A stretch of DNA of 64,000 nt from Corella eumyota (Eukaryota > Chordata > Ascidiacea > Phlebobranchia > Corellidae): positions 7,936,001 to 8,000,000 of the forward strand of contig OY720100.1 in the NCBI GenBank assembly GCA_963082875.1, given 5' to 3'. Positions 1 through 11,657 of the stretch are shown here, one piece after another; the first letter of the stretch is position 1, and every line of letters begins with the position of its first letter. Under the pieces are notes generated by a model, which was not told the DNA's origin, did no database searches, and saw only the letters and a program-made list of their open reading frames with translations. Made by a program: the position numbers and the translations under genes.

Positions 1-983
1 CACAACCCATGGTTTTAATTAGTTATTTAAAAAAAAAACTGATTTTTAACCCGGTTTACCAAAACCATGTCAATGTATTATTATAAAAACATAACTTTTT
101 AAAGAGAAGTTTTAACTAATTTGGTAAATTATTATTAAAAATCGCCATTCGCTACATGGTCGCAAAAAATACTGCGCACCACGTTTGTTTGTAAAAAAAT
201 TTAAACTTGCGCTATATTTTTGGCGAAGGTTACACCACCCTATATATAGTATGACGTAATAAAGCGTATCTGAATCACCACAGATGACCTCATCTTTAAT
301 TTTATGAATGGGTTCACTTTTAAAATGTTATTTTGACGTAAGTAAAAAAACAAAACTGATTCGAAGAATTTTTAATAACATTATTAGTGCAACATTTCCT
401 TAACTGGTCAAAAAAGGGCAACCGCTCGATGTGCACATTTTCCGGGTATTTATAATAGCATTAAACGTTTAAGATAAAATGGAACCGAGACTATTAAACG
501 TGCGTAGAATAAAGGGTAAAACATTTACCGAACTTCCTAATTCATGAAACATCATTACGCGATCTCATATCCTAAATAAACAACAAGCCACTTCAGAAAT
601 GTTCATTGTTGTTGTTGACGAACCACGTGGTAAAACCAGTGATTTATCGTTGACCCGTGGTTCACTTCTGCATTAAATGTACGCACAGCAAGTAGTGGGC
701 TTGCAACACAGTTTTTAACTAATGTTTTGTTATTTATGGTGCATGCCAACGCAGAATCGAAAAACGGTTGTAGATGATTGAATAAATGGCTGATCAAGGC
801 AGGAAATTATACTGTTTCCTGTTCAGCCCAGTACAATGAGCTTGCACGGGCTCACATGTTAGTAAATGGCTTAAACGTATGACACAGTCAGACAGAGAAA
901 TATTACTGGTAAGATTCATATTATGAGGGAAGCGTTTTATTGTTTATATAAACACCCAGTTTTTTCTTTGATGATCAATCGAC
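1..983. other. Intergenic, no gene seen
   Basis: AT-rich sequence upstream of the leucine-rich-repeat gene. A 65-codon open frame on the minus strand (603-797) shows no family resemblance or exon signals. A short segment near 158-180 (ending in tgcgcaccac) matches, in reverse complement, a segment near 10911-10927, so both may be pieces of one dispersed repeat. The promoter of the 984-1871 gene should lie in the last few hundred bases, but no clear TATA box is evident. Confidence 0.5.
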
Positions 984-1871
984 ATGACCGAGCACTCATC
1001 TCCTTTCGTGACGTCACTTATTCAACAGGACGCCACAGACAACTGGGACATGTATGCGCTGCTGAAACATTTCGAGCTTGTGGAATGGGATTTGTGTAAC
1101 ATGGAAAACTTAACCCTGGAGACGTTAGACCTTGACGACTGTAATCTTAAAAGAGTGCCACCTTCTATTGCTGAAATTGAATACTATGCATTTCGAGATA
1201 TACAAGCTGTTAGCTTCAACAACAACCCTGGAATTAAAGATGCTAGTATTTTAGGCAAACTCGAGGACCTTCAAGCTATTAATATGTGGGGGTGCAGTAT
1301 TGAAACGATACCTAAAAGTTGGTCGCAGCTTCATAAGCTTAACGTTCTTGGTCTAGGTAACATACGCGGTCTGAGTGGCTTTGGCTCTTTGAAAAATCTC
1401 ACGAACATTGTGTGGCTTGATTTAGGCGGATGTGGATTAACTTGTATACCGGATGAGATTACGCATTTGACCAAGTTAACCGTGCTTGCGCTTGGTGGCA
1501 ATGAGGGTATTGAAATTAATGACGACATTTGTTGTTTTTGGAACTTACAAAAGCTCGCGCTTAATAGCTGTGGTCTAAGCAAAATACCACCGCCTATTTA
1601 CTCACTAATAAAACTTACCCATTTACATTTGGACTGTAATAAAATTGTGACAATCGGGCAGAAAATTGTGCAACTAAAGGAACTAGAAGAATTATCGGTC
1701 ACGGGGAATTCCGATTTGTGCTTTCCCAAGCTGTTGAGTCAATGTGATAATGTACACAGAATTATTATCGACGAAAAACTAAACTTATCCAATATTTCAC
1801 ACTCCCTACGAAGTAAACTACTGATAGCAAGAACTCGAATCGACGATCAAGTCATATCTGAAGAAAGTTAA
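984..1871 (+). CDS. Single-exon leucine-rich-repeat protein
   Basis: An uninterrupted 295-codon frame starting at ATG 984. From about residue 40 to 250 it contains a run of roughly 23-residue leucine-rich repeats; clear units include LTIVWLDL-type strands such as LVWLDLGGCGLTCIP (spelt NIVWLDLGGCGLTCIP), LTVLALGGN, LQKLALNSCGLSKIP and LTHLHLDCNKI. There is no signal peptide or membrane segment, so an intracellular location is likely. The LxxLxLxxCxLxxIP pattern is of the kind found in Ras-suppressor-like and plant-like intracellular LRR proteins. The ligand is unknown and nothing outside the repeat domain suggests a function. The absence of introns is unusual beside the intron-rich genes of the rest of the window and could mean a retrocopy or a lineage-specific gene. 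The start is the first ATG of the frame; stop TAA at 1869-1871. Confidence 0.8.
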   Translation: MTEHSSPFVTSLIQQDATDNWDMYALLKHFELVEWDLCNMENLTLETLDLDDCNLKRVPPSIAEIEYYAFRDIQAVSFNNNPGIKDASILGKLEDLQAINMWGCSIETIPKSWSQLHKLNVLGLGNIRGLSGFGSLKNLTNIVWLDLGGCGLTCIPDEITHLTKLTVLALGGNEGIEINDDICCFWNLQKLALNSCGLSKIPPPIYSLIKLTHLHLDCNKIVTIGQKIVQLKELEELSVTGNSDLCFPKLLSQCDNVHRIIIDEKLNLSNISHSLRSKLLIARTRIDDQVISEES

Positions 1872-4800
1872 AAATAATTTAAACACGAGGAAAAAGATAA
1901 TAAAGGAAAATGACTGAAATCGATTTCAGCGCGAGAAGTGACTAATAAGGGATGACTATTAAACAGGTGCTGTAACGGCCCACTGCGCATGCGCTTTATG
2001 GGAGTACAATGTACAATGACGAAACAATAGTTTGCAGTTGCTGATGCTAAAAAGGTTTGACATTATATAAGGTTATATAAACCAAAATGCTTATATTGCA
2101 TCATGTATATTAATAATTAAAACTAATAATAACATAAAGCAATTAAATCTCAAGTTAAAAACTCCATTACGTAAACCTAAGCAACATAAATCGTAATTGA
2201 GCAAATTAACAACTGTACTACAATACAAAACAGCATTTTTGTGATAAAACACGTACCCTTAATAAAAATGAACTTGTTTTTATTGTCGAATTCACTAGAC
2301 CAAATCGATTTTGTTATTTTTATTTTTCTATAGCTTGTTTATTATAAAACGTGAATCGTTTTTTTATTTTTTGTGTTATATAAACACATAAGCTTTGCGT
2401 TTTATTTCAAAAAATTCATTTGTGTTTTTCTTCAGTTTCTTTAATACATAAGTATTTATATAAATATTTTGTTTTTATGTTATTGGTTTACTAACAGTGG
2501 CGAATGAACAGGTAACAGGTTTACCAACGGTATTATGTAAACAACAATTGTCACCAAAATTTGATTTGTCAAAATCGTCAGTTTCTAAATTAAACGATTC
2601 TTTGTCGTCATAAAAATAATAAACACACAACATCAATATCACGTCTTTACACAACAAAAAACAAATTATTTCTTAGAAAAGGTGTAGGCCGAAAAAATGC
2701 TTGTAAAGCTGTACCAAAACAAAATATCCCCCCGACGAAATGTCCTAAGTTTAGTAATTACTTTTTTAGATTCCAGACAGTTTTCCAGACAATACCATTT
2801 TAATTTACAGTTTAGATTTTTGACAAATTGGCATTTGAACGATATATTTAAGTAATATTTCCCAGACTAAAATATGGTTTAAACCATTTAATGCAAGTGC
2901 CAAAATAATTCGAAATCTGACGCGCATTTCTATTATGTCCGGTGCATGTCGCGCGGTTCACAGTATTGTGACGTCACAAATACGTTACTGTTACGTATAT
3001 TGCCAACTCTGCATCTTTTTAGAAGTTGTCAATTACTGCAAAACATCCTTAAACGCGTATCAAATAACAATTTTTTTGTCGTAACAGCAATTTAGTGTAT
3101 TTTAAATATTAAAGAAAACAATGTGCAGTACAGGATGCAATTCAACAAACTTATCTTAACGCTAAAATTATAAACAGTAACAATGGGTTTGGTTATTGTA
3201 CTGGGTTATATGCAATATTGCACTTTTAAAATACACGATCAATTTATTATGGTTCGAAATCTTAGAAATCTTAGATTTCAAAACTTATTGTTATTGTCAG
3301 TGTATTTATTATTGTTTTTATTCTTTTTAGTCAGAATTTTGAAGAAAGATAACTTTTGTTATTATTATTCTTATGTGTCGCAAACGTTCTTTTAACGACA
3401 TTATATCAGTTGTATTTTAAAATGTTTTAGAAAAGACGAGGCTCCCGTATAACTGAAGTTCCCAAAGCCAGAAAATGTTTTGTTCAAATGTCGATTGGAA
3501 AAAAAATGTTCCGTAATAAAAACCATGCTAATTACTGACTTAAATTTCAGGCTCTTTTGTAAGATTGCTACAAATTAAAATAAATCCTTTTACCGGGAAA
3601 AATATAATGTTACTTAAGCAGAGATCAACAATTTTTGAGTATGAGTTCGCTTAAGAATATGTGTCAAATTCGTGCGTTACAACAAAATTTAAACGTTTTA
3701 AAATATATTTTATAATTAAACTTAGTTTAGATTTTTAATATAGGTTATAGAGGCAAAACGTACATATAACGCGATAGAAAACGCGTGAATTTACAAAGCT
3801 ATATTACTCGCCACTGTCATCTAGCGGGAAGGGAAACTGATAAATTTTAGTGCCTACAATACATCAATTCGTTTTATTTGAACACATTAGCAGAACTCAG
3901 ACTAAAAATAGTTGTATTAAATATATTTTAAAGCAGCAAATAGTTGTATTAAATATATTTAAAGTACAAAATGACAAAACCAATTTAAAACATGGAATAA
4001 AGTTCCAGTTTTTGGCACTACTACAGTTTGCTTTTCAATTTGCTATTTGTTTGTTGAAAAAAACTTTTGAACCCCAATCATTTCTACAACTAAAAATAAA
4101 AAATAATAACTAAAATTAAGAAATAATAACATAAACAAATAAATAAAAAAGGTGTTACTTTAAGTGGCTATGTTATGATACTTAGTAAATGTAAATGTAT
4201 AAAATGTATACTTCAAATCTTAAAATAGATATCTACAGATTAAGATATCACAACCACCTTTAACAAATACACAAAAACAAAATTTGTTTATATAGCTTTA
4301 TAATTTTATGTAAAAACTCATTTTATGTAAAACTCAGCTTGGCATGTTAAATAAATTTTAAATCCAATGATATAATATATTTACACAGTTTATTGATAAG
4401 TATATATTATTTAAATTTTTGTCCACGTTTTGTAAAACCTAATAACACTACTTATTCTTAATAAAAAACAATCTTATTTTTAGTAAATGATGTACAACCA
4501 CCAAGTTAATTTTTAAGAAGATCGCTTTAGTTGACTATTAGAAATTTTAAAAACATTAAATTTATATACTTACTTATAAGTGAAATAAAAAATTTCCTAG
4601 TCAACCCCCGTCCACAGAAAAAAGATTCACATTTTTCTTTAAATGATTTTAGGTTTTAATTTGTGAAGTCCTAAAAAAACATATTAAAAAAGATATTTAA
4701 AACAAAGTTGGCTACACACAGTGTTCGATATATTATAAACCATAGCTTACCTAGCTTTCATTAGTAGACTAGAGGGTTGAAAGTAGGTTTATTAACAAAA

Positions 4801-5639
4801 TGTATCAAAACTTAACATCACACATAATGGTCAACACCACAATTTAGCTACCTGTGTGTTTAATAAAAAATAGATAAAATTTAAATAACAATGTGCTTGC
4901 ATTGTATTAATAGTTATTCAAAAAGCTCATGCACATTGAGCTGTGCACTTTTTCGTTTATCCTCAATATTCAATTTTTTTAGAAATTTATAAAAATTTGC
5001 ATACATTAATATAATTAACAAAAAAGAAGTCCAAATTTATTAACAAAACGTAAATTATAAAATAATTTTAATAAAATGTTGTTTAATGACTTAAAAAGTC
5101 ATTTAAAATTTACGCAAATATCGTGACGTCACGAATCTAGCTTCTCATTTTAAAATCGCATGAGCTAGGGCTTGAGCTCGATTAGGGTTAGGAAAACCAG
5201 GGTTAGGCTTTTCATTAAAATTAAATCGAGAATACAAAAATTTAAATTGGTATAAAGAGTTATGAAAACGCTATGTTAAATATTGTCCCAGAACAGAAAT
5301 ACAATGCAAATGTTACTTAAATTATATCTATATATAACCCTTAAATATACTTTTATTACTTTTAAACTATAGTAGGAAACTGCGGGGCTCCTAACATTAT
5401 TTCTTTAGTCTTTTTTGAAAAGGTGCTTTTTAATTTTTCTACACACATTCTTTATTGAACTTAATAAATATCAAAATTTATTGTTTTACTTTGACCTGGC
5501 CTTGAGTTTAATGTATTAATTTATGCATGGCAAAAACTTGTTAATTAAATATAATTTTTGGTGTATATAACTATATTAACAGATTAAGTTTAGCATGATT
5601 TTTGATGACAAATATTACATAATTTTCTGTTAAGTTATT
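1872..5639. other. Long intergenic AT-rich region
   Basis: No convincing gene. The open frames at 2475-2657, 3183-3395 and 3850-4113 are low-complexity, have no recognisable domain and look like chance frames. Two perfect 14-base palindromes with a CRE core are present: TTGTGACGTCACAA near 2967-2980 and TCGTGACGTCACGA near 5122-5135. Two copies of ggttagg near 5185-5215 are too few to count as telomeric repeat. Confidence 0.5.
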
Positions 5640-6370
5640 TCGATGTCAATTGGTCCATTTTCGAGTTATTTTTCATGTTATTGACAAAGTTAAGTTAATT
5701 TCCATGTTAATTGTATCAATTTTAAGTTATTTTTCATGTTTTAGGACAAAGATTTTTTTTAAGTTATTTTCTTTTTTAAGACCAATTGTAAGTTTTTTTT
5801 CTATTTTAATTGGACCAATTTTAAATAATTTTTCCATGTTACAGGACAAAGTTAAACTTTTTTTTCATTTTAATTGGACTAAATTATTTCCAATGTTATG
5901 TGACAAATTTTCAAGTTATTTTCCATGTTAAATGGGCAAATTTCAAGTTATTTTCCATGTTAAATGGGCGAATTTCAAGTTATTTTTCATGTTAATTGGG
6001 CAAATTTCAAGTTATTTTCCATGATAAATGGGCAAATTTCATATGGGACTAATTAATTTATTTTTCATGATATTGGGACAAAGTTGAAGTTAATTTTCAT
6101 TTTAATTGGACTAATTTAAGTTATTTTTTCGGGTTACGGGACAAAGTTAAGTTATTTCCATTTTAAATTAATTTCAATTTATTTTTATGTTATGGAACCA
6201 ATGTTAAATTACTTTTATTATATGGGACAAAGTCTAGTTATTTTTCATGTTATTGGAACTAATTTATTTTCCATGGTATCTGGCAAAGTTTTAAGTTATT
6301 TTCATGTTAATTGGACAAAGTTTAAAGTTATTTGTCATGTTAATTAGACCAATTTTAAGTAACAAAGTTG
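5640..6370. repeat. Diverged minisatellite, unit about 31-33 bp
   Basis: About 23 imperfect head-to-tail copies of a unit resembling aagttatttttcatgttaa followed by ttgggacaaattt. The best-preserved copies lie at about 5910-6040, where successive units differ by only one or two bases; the flanking copies are more diverged and vary in length. No coding periodicity is expected, since the unit length is not a steady multiple of three. The repeat is in gene-free DNA. Confidence 0.85.
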
Positions 6371-7603
6371 TTAAGGTTTTATTTTTTGTCATTTCACAAA
6401 TTTTTTAATGGTATACATGGCAGAATAGGAGCCCGAGGTGTAAGAATAACAACTCTTTATCTACTTTTATTTCGACATTGTTAAGTTGAAAAACTACAAA
6501 ACAAAACACAGTTACGATACACACAAGGCAAAGAGTAAAATCATTTATAATTTACATTTAAAAAATGATAAAGTTTATTAAAGAACAAAAAAGACAATAC
6601 AATAAACATGTAAGAAAGCACGATAAATACAAATAATAAAACAAAATGCAAAAATACATTACACTTATGAACAAAAAAAAATTAAACATATACAGTATAA
6701 TAATCGAAGTAATGAAATAATTACATACATAAAGTGTACAAAAAATACTGCAATTCGGTATGCATGGATATTAGTATAACTACTTTAAGATAAAAAATAG
6801 TTTTATGGATGAAAAATAAGATAATTTGATGTACAAAATTTATAGAAAAATAAATAACATAAAAAGTATGCAAAAATTATATACTGTTTTTTTTAAATTT
6901 ATGTCCAGTTTTATTTACAAGAGTGTTTATGTAATTTTAACTTCTATACAGTTAATTTCTTTGTCTGTTTGTACAGTTTATTTGGATCTGTACATTAGAT
7001 TGTCACAAAACCCCAGCAAAATGGTTATTGAACCCTTGACAAAAAGGGCTGGCCCCTCGAAAAACAAGAACTGGTCCCTTAGGAATGGGTGATTAGCTGG
7101 CCCACAAAAAAAGCGGAATAGCAGGTGTTTTAGCAAACATTGTATGTATGTATGTATGTTCTGTTCTTTTTTTCTATAAAATAATAGAGATTAGAATATT
7201 GCATACAAATATTTAAAGTGTGGTTGTAATTATTTGATTGTGTTAATGTTAAATGTATCATTTAAATTAAGATATGGTTATTTATTTGTTTTGTGTTGGT
7301 GACTTTTTACATTTAAAAAGGTTTTATACAAACTAGATAGTTATACTCGTCAACCAGAAACTAGAAATAAAGAACATGGTTAGTATTTGTTTAATTAGGT
7401 AATCTACCCTGCGGGAAAAAAATGTTAGATTGAAGTTTTCTTTTAACAGGATCTCTAAAAATAAAGAACAAATTAAAATTGGCCAAAACCAAATCGACGA
7501 GCTCTTCGAATAATCAACCAGCATCTAAAAATAAAAAACAGAATGTTTAAATTTGTTTTTGGTAATCTAACCTGAAAAAAAGCCTGTAAAAAAGGGTTAG
7601 TTT
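6371..7603. other. Intergenic, no gene seen
   Basis: AT-rich sequence between two minisatellites. Short chance frames at 6826-7092 and 7333-7524 have no recognisable features. A (TGTA)n microsatellite of about five units lies at 7141-7160. Confidence 0.5.
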
Positions 7604-7853
7604 GGTTTTAGTTTTTTAAACGCCCCTGAAAAAAAAATTACGGTTTTAGTTTTGTAAAGGCCCCTGAAAAAAAATTATGGTTTTAGTTTTTTAAAGGCCC
7701 CTGAAAAAAAAATTATGGTTTTAGTTTTTTAAAGGCCCCTGAAAAAAAATTATAGTTTTGGTTTTTTAAAGGCCCCTGAAAAAAAATTATGGTTTTAGTT
7801 TTTTAAAGGCCCCTGAAAAAAAATTATGGTTTTAGTTTTTTAAAAAAAAATTA
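7604..7853. repeat. Minisatellite, unit about 37 bp, 6-7 copies
   Basis: Six to seven near-identical head-to-tail copies of a 37-38-base unit that contains ttttagttttttaaaggc followed by ccctgaaaaaaaattatgg. Copies differ mostly in the length of the A run and by single substitutions, implying recent expansion. The last copy is truncated and passes into a poly-A/T stretch near 7845. Confidence 0.9.
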
Positions 7854-8039
7854 TAATTTGGTTAGTAATTCCCCTGTAAGGAAATAAAACGAACGGTTTA
7901 AGAAGCCCCTGTGAAGGTAAATAAAAGGTTCAAAGGTAGAAGGAAATAAGAATGGCCTGCAAAAAATAAAAGAGAGAAATTGGAAATTAGTGTTTTTTTT
8001 TCTGCATGTTTAATGTAGTGTTTACTGTGTATGCTATTT

Positions 8040-8160
8040 TGAACTCCGCCCACGAAATTTATAACTTTTAGTTTGGATTTCCATCCACGAAATTAAATAC
8101 TGCTTTATATCGGGCTCCGCCCACGAAATTAAATAATTTATGTTGGGTTCCAACCCACTC
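8040..8160. repeat. Short tandem repeat with ctccgcccacgaaatt core
   Basis: Three to four imperfect units of about 38-46 bases sharing the core ctccgcccacgaaatt (near 8043, 8081 in altered form, 8125, and a decayed last copy near 8150). The GC-rich core stands out from the AT-rich flanks. Function unknown. Confidence 0.6.
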
Positions 8161-8235
8161 ACACTTAGGTTTAGTATATAAATATAACAGAGCGAATAAA
8201 ATACAGTGAATTTAAACACATAAATAACACAAACC

Positions 8236-9005
8236 ACACATAGGCCTAGTTTTCTAAAATCTAGTCTTCTAATTATTTTATATATATATATATATATACT
8301 TTACTTTCGCAAAACATCTAAAAAACCATTAAACAGTCCCGTTTAATATAATTATGAACACACAGAAACCTAAACACACTTGAGACTGTGTCAACTATAC
8401 TACTTTTAATGCGCAAAATTATGAGTTGTTAACCAGTCAAAATAAAAAAGCAGACAGGTGATACTACAAACTTTTAACCCGTTTAAACTTTTAAAGCGCT
8501 TATTTATGCAGTACATATAAAAAAAATGGGCACGTGAAAACCTACAGCCCTACAGACCTGAAGCCCTACAGCCCACCTTTTGTTGAGTGAGGTCCTGAGA
8601 CTTTTTTTAAATTTTGCCAAATTGAAATGAGGTCCTGAGACTTTTTTATTTTTTTCTTTGCATAAAAAACACATAACACACACATAGGCCTAGTTTTATA
8701 AATCTGTTCTATATACTCTATTAATTACTTGCGCAAAACATCTAAAAACCCATTAAACAGTCCCGTTTAATATAATTATGAACACACAGAAACCTAAACA
8801 CATTGGGACTGTGTCAATTATACTACTTTTAATGCGCAAAATTATGAGTTTTTAACCAGTCACAAATAAACATAAAATGCAAACACATGAAACTTTTAAC
8901 CCGTGAGATTTAAAGCGCACAATTATGCAGTACATATAAAAAATCAGGCACGTGAAAACCTACAGCCCTACAGACCTTAACTAAATAAGGTCCTGAGTTT
9001 TTTTA
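8236..9005. repeat. Tandem segmental duplication, offset about 424 bp
   Basis: The sequence from about 8236 to 8620 is repeated at about 8678 to 9000. Shared landmarks in the same order are cacacataggcctagtttt, gcaaaacatctaaaaa, aaacagtcccgtttaata, gaacacacagaaacctaaac, gcgcaaaattatgagtt, a cacgtgaaaacctacag block and ggtcctgag followed by a T run. The left copy has a (TA)n run at 8278-8298 and a second ggtcctgagactttttt about 41 bases after the first. The right-hand copy overlaps the 3' end of the putative small minus-strand gene at 8981-9759, so the duplication may have copied that gene's 3' end. Confidence 0.85.
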
Positions 9006-9759
9006 GGTTTGAAATATGATCCGATCCATTCCAAAGTTGTCTTCGAGTCCCGAGTTCTTCGACTTAACTTCCCCCTTGCTAGTTGCAAGGGAGACTTGTT
9101 ATAATTCCATCCGCTTTCCATTCCTCCAATTCCTGCCATTATCTTTTTCCTCCACTTGTATAATCCAAGATTAATCCATTTTTCTTCTACATAAAAAACA
9201 TTTGTTTAGAAAAGGGTAATAGGCACTAAACCCTACTTAATATTACCATTTTTCAAATGTCAATTTTATGAAATGTCAAATCATGCCAAAATTTTTTAAG
9301 TTATGTCACTTTTTAATTCTTTTAATGCCAACAACATTAAATTATGTCTACTCACATGCCAAATATTAATAATGTATGATTAATATTTTTTTTGTGCCAA
9401 CAATTTTAAAATATGCCATTTTTAAAAACTAGTGCCAGACTTTTTAATTTATGCCAGATGTACAGTTATTTATATATTTAAATACCTCGTTTAACTACTT
9501 GGAAGTACCCGCGCATCAACACAGGTTTAATAATGTTCACAAGTTTTTAATTAAGTAACATATATAAAAAATTATTTTTTTTTTTTAAATTATTATTGAT
9601 ATTTATAACATTTAGGATTGTTTATGATTATTTCAAAATTAGTTGAAAATTCAAAAAAATTTTAAATCAATTAAATGAAAGTTAACATACCCGGAACAGT
9701 GTTCAGAAAACTTCAACGCAAGATGTCTCACAGGAGCATATGCAACCTCACTAACTTTT
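8981..9759 (-). CDS. Putative small multi-exon gene, incomplete model
   Basis: Two exon-like segments. The downstream one (8981-9186) follows an AG acceptor and is open for 67 codons to a TAG at 8981-8983; it reads EEKWINLGLYKWRKKIMAG, then a basic stretch with RGKLSRRTRDSK, and ends KKTQDLI. The upstream one (9691-9759) has a polypyrimidine-AG acceptor, a GTATGT donor and an open frame KVSEVAYAPVRHLALKFSE. A possible first exon with ATG lies near 9917-9929, followed by GTGAGC. The donor and acceptor phases of the two main segments do not agree, so at least one exon is missing or a boundary is wrong. I do not recognise the protein. The amino-acid composition is more protein-like than the surrounding chance frames, which is the main support. 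Confidence 0.3.
9241..9450. repeat. Degenerate atgcca/atgtca tandem repeat
   Basis: About eight imperfect units of roughly 20-35 bases, each beginning with atgtca or atgcca followed by an A/T-rich spacer. It lies between the two exon-like segments of the putative small gene. The units are too diverged to give a firm consensus. Confidence 0.5.
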
Positions 9760-9945
9760 CTAAAAAAAAATTTAAATCTTTTAAAATTTACAGTTTTTTT
9801 ATAAAAAATATATTTATATTTAATTATTAACTGCTTATAATATACCACACTAAATGCTGTTAATGATAAACTTAAAAAAAAAAATTAAAAATCACCGACA
9901 AAAACATGTCTGCTCACCTCGAAAGATCATCTAGAAAGAACTAAA

Positions 9946-11657
9946 ATTCCGATTTTAATTCAAATTTGCCACAAAACACCAAGTCACGTGACTCTGCATG
10001 TGTTCTGTGACATGGGTGTACGTGCACGACGCCTCTTGCAGTGGAAAGCGCTTTTTAAGCTGTCACTCAAAATATAATTGCTTAAATCTTCTAAAAAATT
10101 CATTAAAACGTTAATATAACAACACAAACTAATAACCTGTTATAATATGTAAATGTTTATGTACTTTATAAGAATTATTAGTAACAGTTAACGTCTTAAA
10201 TTACGAATAAACAACTTATTACGTAACACACGGAATTTCAGATTATGATGCAACTTCGTGTTTTAAAGGAATTTATCGGAGAGACGCACCGATTAAGACT
10301 TCGCCTTCTCTTCGCTTTATTGATAAATTACAGCTGGATTTATCTACATTTTATAACCTTATTTGGTAATATAATCTCTGTTTAGTCTGCACGTGTTAAC
10401 TAATTAAAATTTGCACCCGAGACCTCGTGGTAGAGGAATTTTCCGAGGAGGCGCACTAATAATGACGTCACGTTCCTTGCGCCTCGCTTAGTGAAAAATT
10501 TTAAGTTTTCTATGCTTTATAACAGACCTATGTTAAAGTAATAGTAAATTATATTATTTCCTTTTCTTAATTTTAATAAATCGAAATCCAATGTTTGATA
10601 GTGTCCAAACACATTTTTATTATTATTTTATAAATATAAAACTCAAAATAAGTTTTTTTTTTATTTTTAATAAATATTTAACAACAAAAAATAGCAAAAA
10701 TAATCTAAGTCCTAAACGTTTGCAGAGAAGGCACGACCGCTTTTTAATGGTAACCTGGCAATTATGTTAAAACTGCAATCCTAAACAGGTAGTTATGATT
10801 CTTAAACAAGTTGTGAATTACATAACATGTACGTAGTTTATTGAAATAATAATTATTAAAACTTGGTTAAAATATCAGTTTAATAAAAAATAACATAAAA
10901 TCACAAGTTGTGGTGCGCAATATTTCGTATGTTTAGAAGAGCTATTTGTAATGTTTGTTTATTAAAATTTAGGGATCGTTATTAGGTTTTTAAATTTTGG
11001 TCAGTTATATATTATGCATAATATTAATAACTCGAAAATGGATTAAAAATTTAATTTTTGTTTGTTTATTATACAAAAACGGTTAAAAATAAATTTTTGG
11101 TAGTTCATAATAAATATTAATTGCTTGTTTTTCATTAAAAATCAAATCAATATTTGGTTTTTACATTTTTATCGATTAAATATCATGATATATACAAATG
11201 ATACATTTTATTAAATTTCTATAATATTGTGCAAATAACATTTATTCGATAGTTATATGTTATTCGGTTTGTATTGTTCTGCGCTGTAATTTCATGTAAG
11301 CGTCGTAAAAAATATCCATCCCGTAATTTGTGCTCCATTTGCGATTACGTAATGAGTTTTTTTTTTAATCTAAATTAAATCTATATTTGCTTAAATAGAT
11401 GTTAATTAAAAATGATTAAACGATTTCGAACCATATTTTATTTATCAAAAAATCTATAGTTGTGTTTAAAATATCGCCCAACGTACAAAAATCTTTACAA
11501 CTTTATAACTTTTTATTACTTTTCCTATTAAAACAAGCACCCTACAAAAATATTAAAACAAGATCGACATCAATCTGTGTGTAAATAAGATTCTACGTTT
11601 CGTCGACTTGATACAACGCGAAATCATATTTGTTACAACATAGCACGCCGCGACGAC
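9946..11657. other. Intergenic region upstream of the 18-exon gene
   Basis: No gene recognised. Two related CpG-richer blocks, near 10265-10330 and 10433-10500, resemble each other (both contain gaattt, a gaggcgca- or gagacgca-like motif, then a cgcctcgctt- or cttcgcttt-like end). The second can form a hairpin from GAGGCGCA at 10448-10455 and TGCGCCTC at 10478-10485, with a CRE-like TGACGTCA in the loop. The rest is AT-rich and should include the promoter of the gene at 11658. Confidence 0.45.

Noticed and set aside
603-797. Minus-strand open frame of 64 codons
   Set aside because: No domain, no splice context and low-complexity end; consistent with chance.
3850-4113. Plus-strand open frame of 87 codons
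   Set aside because: Contains a short internal direct repeat and an AT-driven Ile/Lys/Asn composition; no recognisable features.
5180-5215. Telomere-like TTAGGG pieces
   Set aside because: Only a few scattered hexamers; no array.
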